From CAZCTC01 sp964501335 (GTDB lineage: Bacteria; Chloroflexota; Anaerolineae; B4-G1; SLSP01): 64,000 bases of DNA. Of this stretch, positions 15,901 through 25,748 are shown one piece after another. The stretch covers positions 62,001 through 126,000 of the forward strand of contig CAZCTC010000009.1 of assembly GCA_964501335.1 (NCBI GenBank). The letters run 5' to 3'. The notes under the pieces were generated by a model that searched no databases, was not told the origin of the DNA, and saw only the letters and a program-made list of their open reading frames with translations. Each line of letters starts with the position of its first letter. Within the stretch, counting starts at the first letter, position 1. The position numbers and the translations under genes are program-made.

Positions 15901-17856
15901 ATGAGTACCTTACCGATCACCCATATGACCCTTTACAAACATGGGGTCGGCTTCTTCGAACGCCGTTCCCATCTCAGTGGTCAGGAAGTCGAACTCTCCT
16001 TCCGGGTCGAAGAAATGAACGACATCCTCAAAAGCCTCACGGCCATCGATTGGGGCGGCGGCCAGGTGCTGGGCATCGACTACGCCACCCCCCAGAGCCG
16101 CGAGGAACGACTCTCCGGCTGCTCCATCCGCCTGAGCGACGATGCCAGCCTGCAAGACCTGTTGATCGGCCTCCGCGGCCGCAATGTCCGGCTGAATCTC
16201 AACCAGGGAGAAACCCTGCAAGGCATCCTGCTCGGTTCCGACACCGTGGCTGAAAAACAACCCATCGCCACCCAACTGGTCTCCATCCTGCGCCACGATA
16301 CCGCCCAGGTCTGCGTCGTCACCCTCGGCCGCATCGAAGCGGTCGAAATCCTCGACGAACGCGGCGCCAACGACCTGCGCTTCTTCCTGCAAACCGCCCT
16401 CAGCCAGGAAAACTACCGTCAGGTCACCATCCGCCTCACCCCGGGTGAACACGATCTCTCCGTCAGCTATATCGCCCCGGCTCCTACCTGGCGCGTCAGC
16501 TACCGCCTCGTCACCGATCCCAAAGCCGAACCCGGCCCTCGCGCCCTGCTGTTGGGGTGGGGCATCTTCGATAACCGCCTGGAAGAAGACCTCCAGGAGA
16601 TCTCCCTCTCCCTCGTCGCCGGCATGCCCATCTCCTTCATCTACGATCTCTACACCCCCTTCACCCCCGAACGTCCCGTCGTAGAAGAAGAAAACCGCAC
16701 CGCCGCCGCCCCGGTTGAATTCGGCGCCGCCCAAAGCCTGTCAATGGAAAGACAGGGCCCCGGCGGCGGCGGAATGAGCCTGGGAGCCGGCGTTCCGATG
16801 ATGCGCGCCATGGCCATGCCGGCCCCCGCCCCCGCTGCCGCCCCCTTCGACATGGAAGCCTACGCTGACGCCGCCCCCGTCGCCGTGGGAGGGGGTTCCC
16901 TGGGCGAACTCTTCCAATACATCATCAATACCCCCGTCACCGTGGGCCGCGGCCAGTCGGCCATGGTCCCCATCGTCTCCACCCGGCTCAATTACCGCAA
17001 AGACCTGCTCTACAACGGCAGCAAAATGCCCAACCATCCGGTCGCCACCCTCCGCCTGAAAAACGAATCCGGCCTGACCCTGGAACGCGGCCCCGTCACC
17101 GTCCTCGAAAGCGGCGAATATGTCGGGGAAGCCCTGTTGCCCTTCACCGCCGCCGACGGTGAAATCGTCGTCCCCTACGCCGTCGAACTCGGCGTGAAGA
17201 TCAAAGAAGAAAGCGGCAGTGAACGCGAAATCAAACGGCTCTACGTCCGCGGCATCTACCTCTACTTTGAAGAATGGGATACCCGCTGGCGTCAATATCA
17301 GCTCAACAACCATACACCGCAACCCGTCAAAGTCCTGATCGAACATCCCCGCACCACCGCCTACGATCTCTACCAGACGGTCGAACCGACCGAACGAACC
17401 GACAATGAATTCCGCTTTGAAGTCGAAGTTCCGGCCGGAAAGGAAACCACGCTACGCATCCAGGAACGCCATCTCCAGAGCCGCTATGAAGAACTGCGCC
17501 GCCAATCCTACAGCGCCCTCCAACAATACGCGAAAAAAGGATTCCTCGAAGCCGGCCTGCATGAACGGATCGTGGAATTGCTTCGTTACTGGGAACAGAT
17601 CGCCGAACATGAACGCACCCTGGGCGAACTGGATAAAGAACGCGAAAAAATCTTCAAGGCCCAAAAACAGATCCAGAGCAACATGGGAGCCCTTTCCAAC
17701 ACCGGAAAAGAAGGCGCCATGCGCACCCAATATGTCGATCAGCTGGGCGCCACCGAAGAACGCCTCCGCGCCATCGCCAACGAAGAAAACAATCTCAAGG
17801 CCGAAATCGAAAAGATCAAAAAAGAAATCGAAGCCAGAATCAAAGCGCTCGACTAA
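15901..17856 (+). CDS. DUF4139-family protein
   Basis: 651 residues from ATG 15901, chosen because AAGGAG lies 7 bp before it and because the -10 box overlaps the earlier in-frame ATG. The N-terminus (LYKHGVGFFERR) and the segment around 200 (SYIAPAPTWRVSYRL) are typical of DUF4139 proteins, related to mucoidy-inhibitor A homologues. A Gly/Met/Pro/Ala-rich insert lies at about 280-330. The central beta-rich domain runs to about 540, and the last 110 residues form a coiled coil (QKQIQSN, EIEKIKKEIEARIKALD). No signal peptide or membrane helix is seen, so it is cytoplasmic. The biochemical role of DUF4139 proteins is not established. It is a single-gene unit between repeat clusters. Confidence 0.85.
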   Translation: MSTLPITHMTLYKHGVGFFERRSHLSGQEVELSFRVEEMNDILKSLTAIDWGGGQVLGIDYATPQSREERLSGCSIRLSDDASLQDLLIGLRGRNVRLNLNQGETLQGILLGSDTVAEKQPIATQLVSILRHDTAQVCVVTLGRIEAVEILDERGANDLRFFLQTALSQENYRQVTIRLTPGEHDLSVSYIAPAPTWRVSYRLVTDPKAEPGPRALLLGWGIFDNRLEEDLQEISLSLVAGMPISFIYDLYTPFTPERPVVEEENRTAAAPVEFGAAQSLSMERQGPGGGGMSLGAGVPMMRAMAMPAPAPAAAPFDMEAYADAAPVAVGGGSLGELFQYIINTPVTVGRGQSAMVPIVSTRLNYRKDLLYNGSKMPNHPVATLRLKNESGLTLERGPVTVLESGEYVGEALLPFTAADGEIVVPYAVELGVKIKEESGSEREIKRLYVRGIYLYFEEWDTRWRQYQLNNHTPQPVKVLIEHPRTTAYDLYQTVEPTERTDNEFRFEVEVPAGKETTLRIQERHLQSRYEELRRQSYSALQQYAKKGFLEAGLHERIVELLRYWEQIAEHERTLGELDKEREKIFKAQKQIQSNMGALSNTGKEGAMRTQYVDQLGATEERLRAIANEENNLKAEIEKIKKEIEARIKALD

Positions 17857-17929
17857 AAAACATAAATAATTCAGGTTTCCACCCCGATAAATCCGACCTA
17901 TTATTCAAGATCCGCTGCATGCCATGAGG

Positions 17930-18025
17930 AAGTAGACAGCAGCAAGTAGACAGTAGACAGCAAAAATCTTCACCTTACCGGCTCAAGTGAACTGGGAATC
18001 CGCTGTCTACTGTCTACCGTCTACT
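17930..18025. repeat. Inverted pair of GTCTACT tracts
   Basis: AGTAGACAGCAGCAAGTAG-type tract at 17930-17961, then CTGTCTACTGTCTACCGTC-type tract at 18000-18025 in the opposite sense. About 38 bp lie between them. Confidence 0.65.
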
Positions 18026-18033
18026 AATTGAGT

Positions 18034-18104
18034 TAAACAAAAAACTCTCTCTCCCCATCCAGAGCGTCGCCCTTTGCCCGGCAAAAAACCTCCGCGGGAC
18101 GCAA
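18034..18104 (+). repeat. GCGGGACGC module without hairpin
   Basis: AACAAAAAACTCTCTCTCCCC through GCGGGACGCAAG, but no variable-stem hairpin stands before it. It is followed by AAATGCCCCGCCC, as is the next copy. Confidence 0.65.
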
Positions 18105-18171
18105 GAAATGCCCCGCCCAGAAAAAATTCAACCTCTACCATCAGCCCCCAAAACAGGGAGAAAAAAGCCCT

Positions 18172-18280
18172 TATTTTTGCCCGCATTCTTATGCGCGCAA
18201 AAATACAAACAAAAAACTCTCTCCCCCTGCTTCGCACTGCGCGTCGCCCTTTGCCCGGCAAAAAACCTTTGCGGGACGCA
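18172..18280 (+). repeat. Hairpin + GCGGGACGC repeat element
   Basis: 15-bp hairpin with one mismatch (18172-18186 with 18191-18205), then the module ending GCGGGACGC. With the previous entry and the GTCTACT pair it fills most of the gap 17857-18320. Confidence 0.65.
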
Positions 18281-18320
18281 AGAAATGCCCCGCCCCAAAA
18301 AGCGTCAACTTCTCCCAAAA

Positions 18321-18348
18321 TTGACCTTATTAAAAGATTGATTATACT
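18321..18348 (+). promoter_or_regulatory. Promoter of the 2082-residue kinase gene
   Basis: TTGACC (18321-18326), 16-bp spacer, TATACT (18343-18348). The leader to the GTG start is about 120 bases. Confidence 0.6.
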
Positions 18349-18475
18349 AAAGGGCGAATGATTAAATTATAACCGTCGTCGAAATTGCCGCCGCACATCA
18401 CAGTCATCCCAAAAAACCCAGCCCCCAGCATTTTTCCTACCCATTTAGTGCCGAAAGTGCGACAGGATCAAAAAA

Positions 18476-21400
18476 GTGAAATGCCTTGTAATCGATGAAA
18501 ACCCGACAGATCGTCAACGGATCGCGGGCATTCTACAAGCGGCTTTCGATACGGTCGAATGCCTGGAAATCTCCACCCCCCAAGAATTGGGCGAAATACT
18601 CACCCGGCCCAATATCGACCTGATCATCAGCGAATATCAACTTTCCTGGACCAACGGCCTGACACTACTCAAAAACCTGCAAAGCTGCTTCCCATCCAAA
18701 CCCATCCTGATCTGCACAGATTCGGGCAATGAAGATATCGCCGTCGCCGTCATGAAAGCCGGTGCCAGCGATTATCTGCGCAAAGTCTCCCTGGAAACAC
18801 GCCTCATCCCGGCCGTACGGGAAAGCCTCCTGCCCGGCGAGCTATTCTCATCCGGCATCCCCCCCATTCCGGTCACCGTCGCCGCCGCCACACAAACTTG
18901 CCGGCTGGATACAAGCGACGACGAGCGTTTTCAGGTCATGGCGGACGCCCTCCCGGCCTACATCTCCTATGTCGATACCGAAGAACGCTATCGCTTCAAC
19001 AACGCCGCCCACGAGAAATGGTACGGCCTCACCCGCGAACAACTTTACGGCCGCACCCTTAAAGAAATGATCGGGCCCCAATCCTACGCCCGCGATCAAA
19101 AACACATCCAGGCCGCACTCTCCGGCCAACAGGTCCGGTTCGAAGTCGCCATCACTGCCCCCGATGGAAGCGCTCATACCCATCAAATCGAGTTCATTCC
19201 CCACACCCTCGACCATGTCGTCCAGGGCTTCTACATCCTTATCACCGATATCACCAACCGTAAACTGGCAGAAGAAGAGCGCCTGAACCAGGAATTGAAA
19301 TATCGCAGCATCGTCGAACAATCCACCGACGGCATTTTGTTAATCGATGAAAATTGCAGGCTGATCGAGTGGAATGCCGCCATGGAAAAAATCACCCGAT
19401 TCCCGGCGGGGCAGGTTTTGGGATTGCCGATCTGGGAAATCCAGGCCCTCCATCCCCTCTCCCTGGAAACCGGTGCCAACACTTACCACCACACCCCTGA
19501 ATCCATCCATCGCTATCTGGACACCATCAATCCCCGCATTCACGACATCACGATCCCGGATAAAGAAGGCCGGCTACATATCGTCCAGATGGTCATCTTC
19601 CCCATCCACACCGCCCATGGGAAACGCATGGCCGGCGCCATCGCCCGGGATGTCACTGAAATCCGCAAAAGCGAACAGGAACGCGAAAATCTCCTCACCC
19701 AGGTCCAGACCTACGCCGAAAAATTACGCCAGACCAACAACCTGCTCCACCTCCAAAACGAAAAGCTGGTTCGCCTCAGCCACGAAATCGAGGCCGAACA
19801 CAGCCGCCTGGAAGCCGTCCTCCAACAAATGCCTTCCGGCATCATCATCGTCGAAGCCCCCTCCGGCCGGCTCCTCTTGCTCAACAGCCAGATGCAAATT
19901 CTGCAACAGGAAACCAAATCTCTCCGCTGGAACCCGGCTCACGCCCCGGATTGGGCCTATCAACGCGAAGGCGCTCCCTACACGGACCGGGATTGGCCCC
20001 TGGCCCGTACCCTGCACAGCGGGGAAACGATCTCTCACGAAACCATCGAAATCCATCTCCCCGACGGCAGCTGCCGCCTGGCAGATATCAATTCCGCCCC
20101 CATCCGTGACCACGAAGGGAAAATCGTCGCCGGCGTGATGGTCATTCACGACATCACCGCTTACCACCAGTCCGAACTGGAACGGGAACACCTGATCGTC
20201 GAAAACCACCAACAGCGCGCCTTTCTGGAACGCCTGGTAGCCGCTGCCCCGGTCGGCATTGCCGTCATCCGCGGCCCCGATCGTCGCTATGAACTGGTCA
20301 ATCCCTGCTATCAACGCCTCCCAGGGGTCCTGCGCCCCCCCGAAAACGGCCGCACGATCGCCGAAATCTTCCCCCCCGAAGCCATCGGGCCCGTACGCCA
20401 GCTGCTTAGCTACGTCTGCCAGACCGCCCACCCCATTGTCATCCGGGAACACCAGGTCTGGGATGAAGCCCTCCAAAAATTCACCTACTGGAATCTGGAA
20501 TACGTCCCCCTCCCCATCGCACTCTTCAACCCCGAAGAACGGATACTCATCCTGGCCCACGATGTAACCGAAGAAGTCCGCGCCCGTCGCGAAATCGAAG
20601 CCCTGGCCCTCCGCAATGAAACCATCATGAACAGCATCACGGAAGGGCTTGTCATTCTGGATCTCCAGGGACGCATCAGCAGCATGAACCCCACCGCCCG
20701 GCAATTACATCGACTTCAAAATGTCGAAACCATGCCCCACACCCTGGCAGAGCTGGAACAACAGATCGAGTTCCGCGACCTCAACCAGGTCATCCTCCCC
20801 CCGGACGAGACGCCGATGGCCCGGGCCCTCCACGGAGAGACCTTCTCCAACTACGAAATCTGGACCATCCACCGGGCCACCGGAAACCGCTGGATCGGCA
20901 GCTACAGCGGCAATCCCGTCAAAAATAAAGCCGGCACCACGCTTCTATCCCTCTGCACCATCCGCGACGTCACCGCCCAAAAAGAAGCCGAACAACGCCG
21001 GGAACAACTTCTCCATCACGTCAAACAACAGCGCCGGGAACTCAAAAAACTCACCCTTATCCTCGACCGGGAACGGCGCAAACTCCAGACCATCATGGAA
21101 AACACGCCCGCCATGCTCGCCTACCTCGACACCCGCTTCCGGCTGGTCAGCTACAACTCCACCTACCTCCGCAACAGCGGCCACAGCGAACAGGATATCC
21201 TGGGCGCCTCCCATTTCGAACTCTTCCCCCATCCCGAAAACCAGGCCCGCTTCACCGCCGCATTACAGACCGGTCAACCGCTGACCCAACATGCCCAACC
21301 CTTCTCGCTGCCCCATTACCAGCCCGGCACTACCTACTGGGATTGGACGCTCATCCCCATCATCAACGACAACGAACAGGTGCAGGGCCTGGTCTACTCT

Positions 21401-24400
21401 ATGCTCGACGTTACCGAACGCGAAAAGACCCGCCGCGAGCGCGAAGCCCGCCTGATCGCCATGAAGGCGCTGTTGAATTTCTCTCGGGAATGCCTGACCG
21501 AAAACACCATCGACAGCCTCTTAAAACTGATTGTGGATACCGCCCGGGAAATGCTCAATGTCCGCCTCAGTCTGGCCCACTACCGTAGCCGGGGGCTATT
21601 TTACCAGGGCAGTTGCGTCCCCCCCGCCCAGATCAGCTTCATCCAGAACTTCTCCGGCTCTCACGAAAACGGCCTGCTGGAAACTTTCCAAAACCAGGAA
21701 ACCCTCTGGCTGAAAAACGAAGATCTCCAGACCTACCTGGACCATCACCTCATACCGCCGTCTCAGCCGCCCCTTCAGGAACTTCTGGGAGCCCGTTTGA
21801 TGCGGCGGAACGGCCAGCCCGGCGGCATCATCCTCCTGGCCGAAAAAACCGGCGGGGAATTCACCGCCGAAGACGAAAGACTGCTCGCCCAACTGGCCGC
21901 CCTCACCTCTCTGGCCCTGCAACATATCGAAGCCCGAACCGATGCCGAACAACGGGCCGACGAACTCGCCACCATCTTCGCCGCCATGGCTGACGGAGTG
22001 ATGGTCTACAATGCCCAGGGCAATGTACTGCGCGCCAATCTGGCCGCCGAGCCCTTCTGTCGCACCGAAAATGGCCTTACCCCGCTGAACCTTCATCTGA
22101 TGGACGGCAGTCCGCTGCCCAAAAATCTCCGCCCCGCCATCCGGGCTCTCCAGGGGGAACTGGTCGTCGATGAACCTTACCTGCTACGATCTCACACATT
22201 TCCCAATCCACCCCGCATCATTCGAGCCTCCGCCAGTCCCCTTTACAGCAACGAACGCCTTTGGGGTGCCGTGTTGGTCTGGCATGATGTAACCCATCAG
22301 GAACAACTCCTGGCCCAGCTCGAATCCGAACGGGCCCGCCTCAAAGCCATCATCGAGGCTGCCCCCGAAGGCATCATCGTCATCAACCGGGAAAACACCA
22401 TCGCCCTGGCCAACCCCGCCGCCAACCAGCTCTACAGCCGCAGCTTCCACCCCGGAGACCCCCTGCCCGGCCGGCTCGCCGTCGCCAGTGCAGCATTGGA
22501 AGGAGTTCTCCTTTGGAACCTGGAAATCGATCTGCCCCAGCACGCCTCGCAATCCCGCCATCTGCTGGCCAATGCCGCCCCCATACCCGATCCCCGCGGC
22601 GGCAACCAGGGCGCCGTCGTGATCTTCCGCGACCTTACCGAACACAAACGGCTCCTGGCCCAGGTTGAAAATCAGCGCCGGCAGGCCGAAGCCGCGGCCC
22701 AGGAAATTCGACTGACCAACAACCTGCTGCAAACGCTCATCAACACCTTGCCTGCCGGAGTCCTGGTCTCCGACCCCCAAGGCATGGTTCTGCTGAGCAA
22801 CCCCGCCGCCCAGACCCTCACCGGCGGCCTGATCCCCCTCCGGTTGAATACGCCACTCGACTCCCAAATCCCCGCCCCCACCTTCACCCTGTCGGATCTG
22901 CCGCTACAAAACGTCCTCCAGCAGGGCGAAACCATCAAAGACATTCAACTGAAGCTGCGGCTCCCCAACGGCACGGAGCAGGTCCTGCTCGCCGCCGCCG
23001 CCCCGGTCCGCGATGAAACCGATCAAATCATCAGCGCCGTTCAGGTCTTCCAGGACATCACCGAACTCAAACAAACCCGCGAAAGCCTGCGCCAGTACGC
23101 CGAACGGCTCGAACTCCTTCACGGATTGGATCGGGCCATCCTCGCCGCTCCCTCCGCCGAAGAAATCGCCCTGGTCACCTTGCAGACCATTCAAAACCAC
23201 CAGCCTTATCACACAGCCGTCGTCGCCGGCTTCAACCCCGAGCAAAAACAGTTCCAGCCACTGGCCAACAGCCCGGCCATCCCCGGCATACCTGCACAGA
23301 TTCCTCTGGAATGGGTCTGGTATCTGGATTCTATCCACCAGGGACACACCTATCGCACCGACGACATCCAGAATCTCCCCCAGGAAAGCCCGCTCGTCCA
23401 ACAAATCCAGGCCCTTGATATCCGTACCTTCATCAGCATTCCGCTGATCGCCCAGGGAACCCCCATCGGCATCTTAAGCCTGACCTTTACAGCGGCCCAA
23501 TCTCCCACCGCAGAACAACAACACTTCATCCAGGAAGTCGCCGACGAACTCGCCATCGGGCTGCAACAGGCCTCGCTACGCGAAGAAATTCGCGGCTACG
23601 CCACAAAACTGGAACAACGGGTCGCCGACCGCACAGCCGAACTCCAGGCCAGCGAGGCCCGCTTCCGCACGATCTTTGAAAGTGCCGCCCTCGGCATCGC
23701 CCTCATCGATCTCGACGGCCGCCTGCTCGAAAGCAATCCCGCCCTGGAAAAAATGTTTGAGGCCAACGCCCTCACCCTCCGCCAATATCCCCTCGCCCAC
23801 TGGATTCAACTCGATGAAGCCACCTTCACGAATGAACTCTATCAGGCCCTCATCAACGGCCGGCAACAATTCTACAAAACCGAACGCCGCTACCAACGGC
23901 TCAGCGGCCAGCCCGCCTGGGCCAACCTCACCCTCTCCCTCATCCAGGACCCCGCCGGCCTGCCCCGCTATATGATCGGGATGATCGAAGACATCACCCG
24001 CCAGCAACAGGCCCAGGCAGCGCTGATTCAGGCCGAAAAACTGGCCACCGCCGGCAAACTCGCCACCACCCTCGCCCATGAAATCAACAACCCCCTCCAA
24101 TCCGTCATCGGCTGCCTCAGCCTGGCAGAAGAAACCCTCGCCGAAGGAGGTTCCGTCGAACGCTACCTCCGAGTCGCCAACGAAGACCTGCAACGTGCCG
24201 CCCGCATCGTCGCCCAGTTACGGGATCTCAACCGTCAAATCCTGCCTCAAGAATGCAAACCCAGCGACGTCAACCAGCTCCTGGAACGCATGTTGATCCT
24301 GAGCCGCAAACAATGCCAGGATCAACACGTTGAAATCCAATGGCGGCCCGCCAAACACCTGCCGCAGCTCAACCTGGTCCCTGACCGCATCAGCCAGGTC

Positions 24401-24724
24401 TTCCTCAATTTGATCATCAACGCCGTCGACGCCATGCCCGAAGGCGGCAAACTGGAAATTCGCACCGCTAATGTACCCACCCCCCCCGCCGTCAAAATCA
24501 CCTTCACCGACACCGGTATCGGCATCCCCGACTTCATCCAAAACAACCTCTTCGACCCCTTCTACACCACCAAAACCGGCGGACTGGGCATTGGACTCTT
24601 CATCGCCCACAACATCATCCACGATCATGGCGGCCGCATCGAAGCAAAAAGCCGGGAAGCCCGCGGCACCACCTTCACCATCTGGCTCCCCGTCAAACCT
24701 GACGGCAACATCCCCCACGAATAG
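18476..24724 (+). CDS. Giant cytoplasmic REC-PAS/GAF histidine kinase
   Basis: 2082 residues, GTG start at 18476 with AGGA 9 bp upstream. Domains in order: a receiver (1-115), six PAS domains (about 150-980), a GAF (about 1000-1150), three PAS (about 1160-1530), a GAF (about 1540-1700), one PAS (about 1720-1845), then HisKA with H1868 in AHEINNPL and an HATPase_c domain (NLIINAVDAMP, DTGIGIP, GLGIGLFIAH). The kinase core is of the NtrB type. There is no membrane segment, so it senses internal signals. The receiver has Glu53 where the phospho-accepting Asp is expected (LIISEYQLS), so it may act as a fixed docking or mimic domain. The response-regulator genes directly downstream are the likely partners. 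Confidence 0.92.
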   Translation: MKCLVIDENPTDRQRIAGILQAAFDTVECLEISTPQELGEILTRPNIDLIISEYQLSWTNGLTLLKNLQSCFPSKPILICTDSGNEDIAVAVMKAGASDYLRKVSLETRLIPAVRESLLPGELFSSGIPPIPVTVAAATQTCRLDTSDDERFQVMADALPAYISYVDTEERYRFNNAAHEKWYGLTREQLYGRTLKEMIGPQSYARDQKHIQAALSGQQVRFEVAITAPDGSAHTHQIEFIPHTLDHVVQGFYILITDITNRKLAEEERLNQELKYRSIVEQSTDGILLIDENCRLIEWNAAMEKITRFPAGQVLGLPIWEIQALHPLSLETGANTYHHTPESIHRYLDTINPRIHDITIPDKEGRLHIVQMVIFPIHTAHGKRMAGAIARDVTEIRKSEQERENLLTQVQTYAEKLRQTNNLLHLQNEKLVRLSHEIEAEHSRLEAVLQQMPSGIIIVEAPSGRLLLLNSQMQILQQETKSLRWNPAHAPDWAYQREGAPYTDRDWPLARTLHSGETISHETIEIHLPDGSCRLADINSAPIRDHEGKIVAGVMVIHDITAYHQSELEREHLIVENHQQRAFLERLVAAAPVGIAVIRGPDRRYELVNPCYQRLPGVLRPPENGRTIAEIFPPEAIGPVRQLLSYVCQTAHPIVIREHQVWDEALQKFTYWNLEYVPLPIALFNPEERILILAHDVTEEVRARREIEALALRNETIMNSITEGLVILDLQGRISSMNPTARQLHRLQNVETMPHTLAELEQQIEFRDLNQVILPPDETPMARALHGETFSNYEIWTIHRATGNRWIGSYSGNPVKNKAGTTLLSLCTIRDVTAQKEAEQRREQLLHHVKQQRRELKKLTLILDRERRKLQTIMENTPAMLAYLDTRFRLVSYNSTYLRNSGHSEQDILGASHFELFPHPENQARFTAALQTGQPLTQHAQPFSLPHYQPGTTYWDWTLIPIINDNEQVQGLVYSMLDVTEREKTRREREARLIAMKALLNFSRECLTENTIDSLLKLIVDTAREMLNVRLSLAHYRSRGLFYQGSCVPPAQISFIQNFSGSHENGLLETFQNQETLWLKNEDLQTYLDHHLIPPSQPPLQELLGARLMRRNGQPGGIILLAEKTGGEFTAEDERLLAQLAALTSLALQHIEARTDAEQRADELATIFAAMADGVMVYNAQGNVLRANLAAEPFCRTENGLTPLNLHLMDGSPLPKNLRPAIRALQGELVVDEPYLLRSHTFPNPPRIIRASASPLYSNERLWGAVLVWHDVTHQEQLLAQLESERARLKAIIEAAPEGIIVINRENTIALANPAANQLYSRSFHPGDPLPGRLAVASAALEGVLLWNLEIDLPQHASQSRHLLANAAPIPDPRGGNQGAVVIFRDLTEHKRLLAQVENQRRQAEAAAQEIRLTNNLLQTLINTLPAGVLVSDPQGMVLLSNPAAQTLTGGLIPLRLNTPLDSQIPAPTFTLSDLPLQNVLQQGETIKDIQLKLRLPNGTEQVLLAAAAPVRDETDQIISAVQVFQDITELKQTRESLRQYAERLELLHGLDRAILAAPSAEEIALVTLQTIQNHQPYHTAVVAGFNPEQKQFQPLANSPAIPGIPAQIPLEWVWYLDSIHQGHTYRTDDIQNLPQESPLVQQIQALDIRTFISIPLIAQGTPIGILSLTFTAAQSPTAEQQHFIQEVADELAIGLQQASLREEIRGYATKLEQRVADRTAELQASEARFRTIFESAALGIALIDLDGRLLESNPALEKMFEANALTLRQYPLAHWIQLDEATFTNELYQALINGRQQFYKTERRYQRLSGQPAWANLTLSLIQDPAGLPRYMIGMIEDITRQQQAQAALIQAEKLATAGKLATTLAHEINNPLQSVIGCLSLAEETLAEGGSVERYLRVANEDLQRAARIVAQLRDLNRQILPQECKPSDVNQLLERMLILSRKQCQDQHVEIQWRPAKHLPQLNLVPDRISQVFLNLIINAVDAMPEGGKLEIRTANVPTPPAVKITFTDTGIGIPDFIQNNLFDPFYTTKTGGLGIGLFIAHNIIHDHGGRIEAKSREARGTTFTIWLPVKPDGNIPHE

Positions 24725-24790
24725 GAATCCTGGCTTTTATAAAAGGCAAAAATTTCGCCCAAGGCAATCAACAAAAAAATAAAACCAGCC

Positions 24791-24906
24791 CGTATTTTCA
24801 CAGTTCTCGAAAGGCCCGCGAAAATACAAACAAAAAAATCTCTCTGCCTGCTTCGCACGGCGCGTCATATCCAACCAGGCAAAAACCCTTTGCGGGACGC
24901 TAACAG
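24791..24906 (+). repeat. Hairpin + GCGGGACGC element, decayed hairpin
   Basis: The outer stem GTATTTTC/GAAAATAC is kept, the inner part is mismatched. The conserved module ends GCGGGACGCTAACAG at 24906. Confidence 0.55.
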
Positions 24907-24977
24907 GAGAAGGCCCGGAACTAACCCGACTGGCCTTATAAGAAATAGGGGGTAAGATTCATGGAAAGGAGTTTATC

Positions 24978-25709
24978 ATGTCAACTCAACCAGTCCGAAC
25001 GCTAGTTGTCGACGATGAAGCCGGCATCCGTTTCTTTTTAGAAGAAACCCTCCAGCGCGCCGGACACACCGTCCTCACGGCCTCTAACGGGGAAGAGGCC
25101 CTGGATCGTCTGCGCGAAAGCGCCTACGATCTGGTCATGCTCGATCTCAAACTGGGAGGCAGAATCGACGGCCTCCGCGTCCTCGAAGCCGTCAAATGGC
25201 GCTGGCCCGAAACCACCGTCATCATCCTGACCGCCCACGGCTCCCTGGAATCCGCCATGGCCGCCATCCGCGAAGGCGTCGACGGCTACCTGCTCAAACC
25301 CGTCAAACCCGAAGAAGTACGCCTGGCTACCCAGGAAGCACTCGCCCAACGCAAACGCCTGGCGGCCGCCCGCGGAAACCCCGGAGAACGCCCCAACGAA
25401 GCCATCCTCCAACGCGGCCCCTTCCATGTCGACCTGCAAAAATACATGGTCACGATGGATGAGATCGCCCTCGACCTCACCCCCAACGAATTCAACCTGC
25501 TCGTCCACCTGATGCAAAACGACCATCGAGTCGTCTCCCCGCAGGAACTCGTCCAGGTCGTTCGCGAATACAAAAGCCAGGATCTCTATGAAGCCCGCCA
25601 GATCATCAAATGGTATATTCACCGGCTACGCCGTAAAGTGGAACCCGATCCCGCCAACCCGCGTTACATAGTGAGCGCCCGAGGAGTAGGTTATCGCTTC
25701 CGCGAATAA
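24978..25709 (+). CDS. OmpR/PhoB-family response regulator
   Basis: 243 residues, ATG at 24978 after AAAGGAG. A complete receiver occupies 1-125: acidic pair in VVDDEAG, phospho-acceptor Asp in VMLDLKLGG, Thr in LTAHG, Lys in LLKPVKP. A winged-helix DNA-binding domain follows at about 145-243 (LTPNEFNLLVHLM, IKWYIHRLRRKVE, YIVSARGVGYRF). The family binds direct-repeat DNA as dimers after phosphorylation. It lies 253 bp after the giant kinase gene and 39 bp before the next REC gene, so it probably takes its phosphoryl group from that kinase. Confidence 0.95.
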   Translation: MSTQPVRTLVVDDEAGIRFFLEETLQRAGHTVLTASNGEEALDRLRESAYDLVMLDLKLGGRIDGLRVLEAVKWRWPETTVIILTAHGSLESAMAAIREGVDGYLLKPVKPEEVRLATQEALAQRKRLAAARGNPGERPNEAILQRGPFHVDLQKYMVTMDEIALDLTPNEFNLLVHLMQNDHRVVSPQELVQVVREYKSQDLYEARQIIKWYIHRLRRKVEPDPANPRYIVSARGVGYRFRE

Positions 25710-25748
25710 CTGAACCGCCGCCGAAACCCACAAAGGAGCCTGAACATT

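Noticed and set aside
14363..18025. CRISPR array
   Set aside because: GTCTACT tracts and hairpins were considered, but spacing is irregular, there are no unique spacers of constant length, and no cas genes are present.
18074..18361. Short plus-strand frames (77-95 codons) before the giant kinase gene
   Set aside because: They consist of repeat modules and lack ribosome sites.
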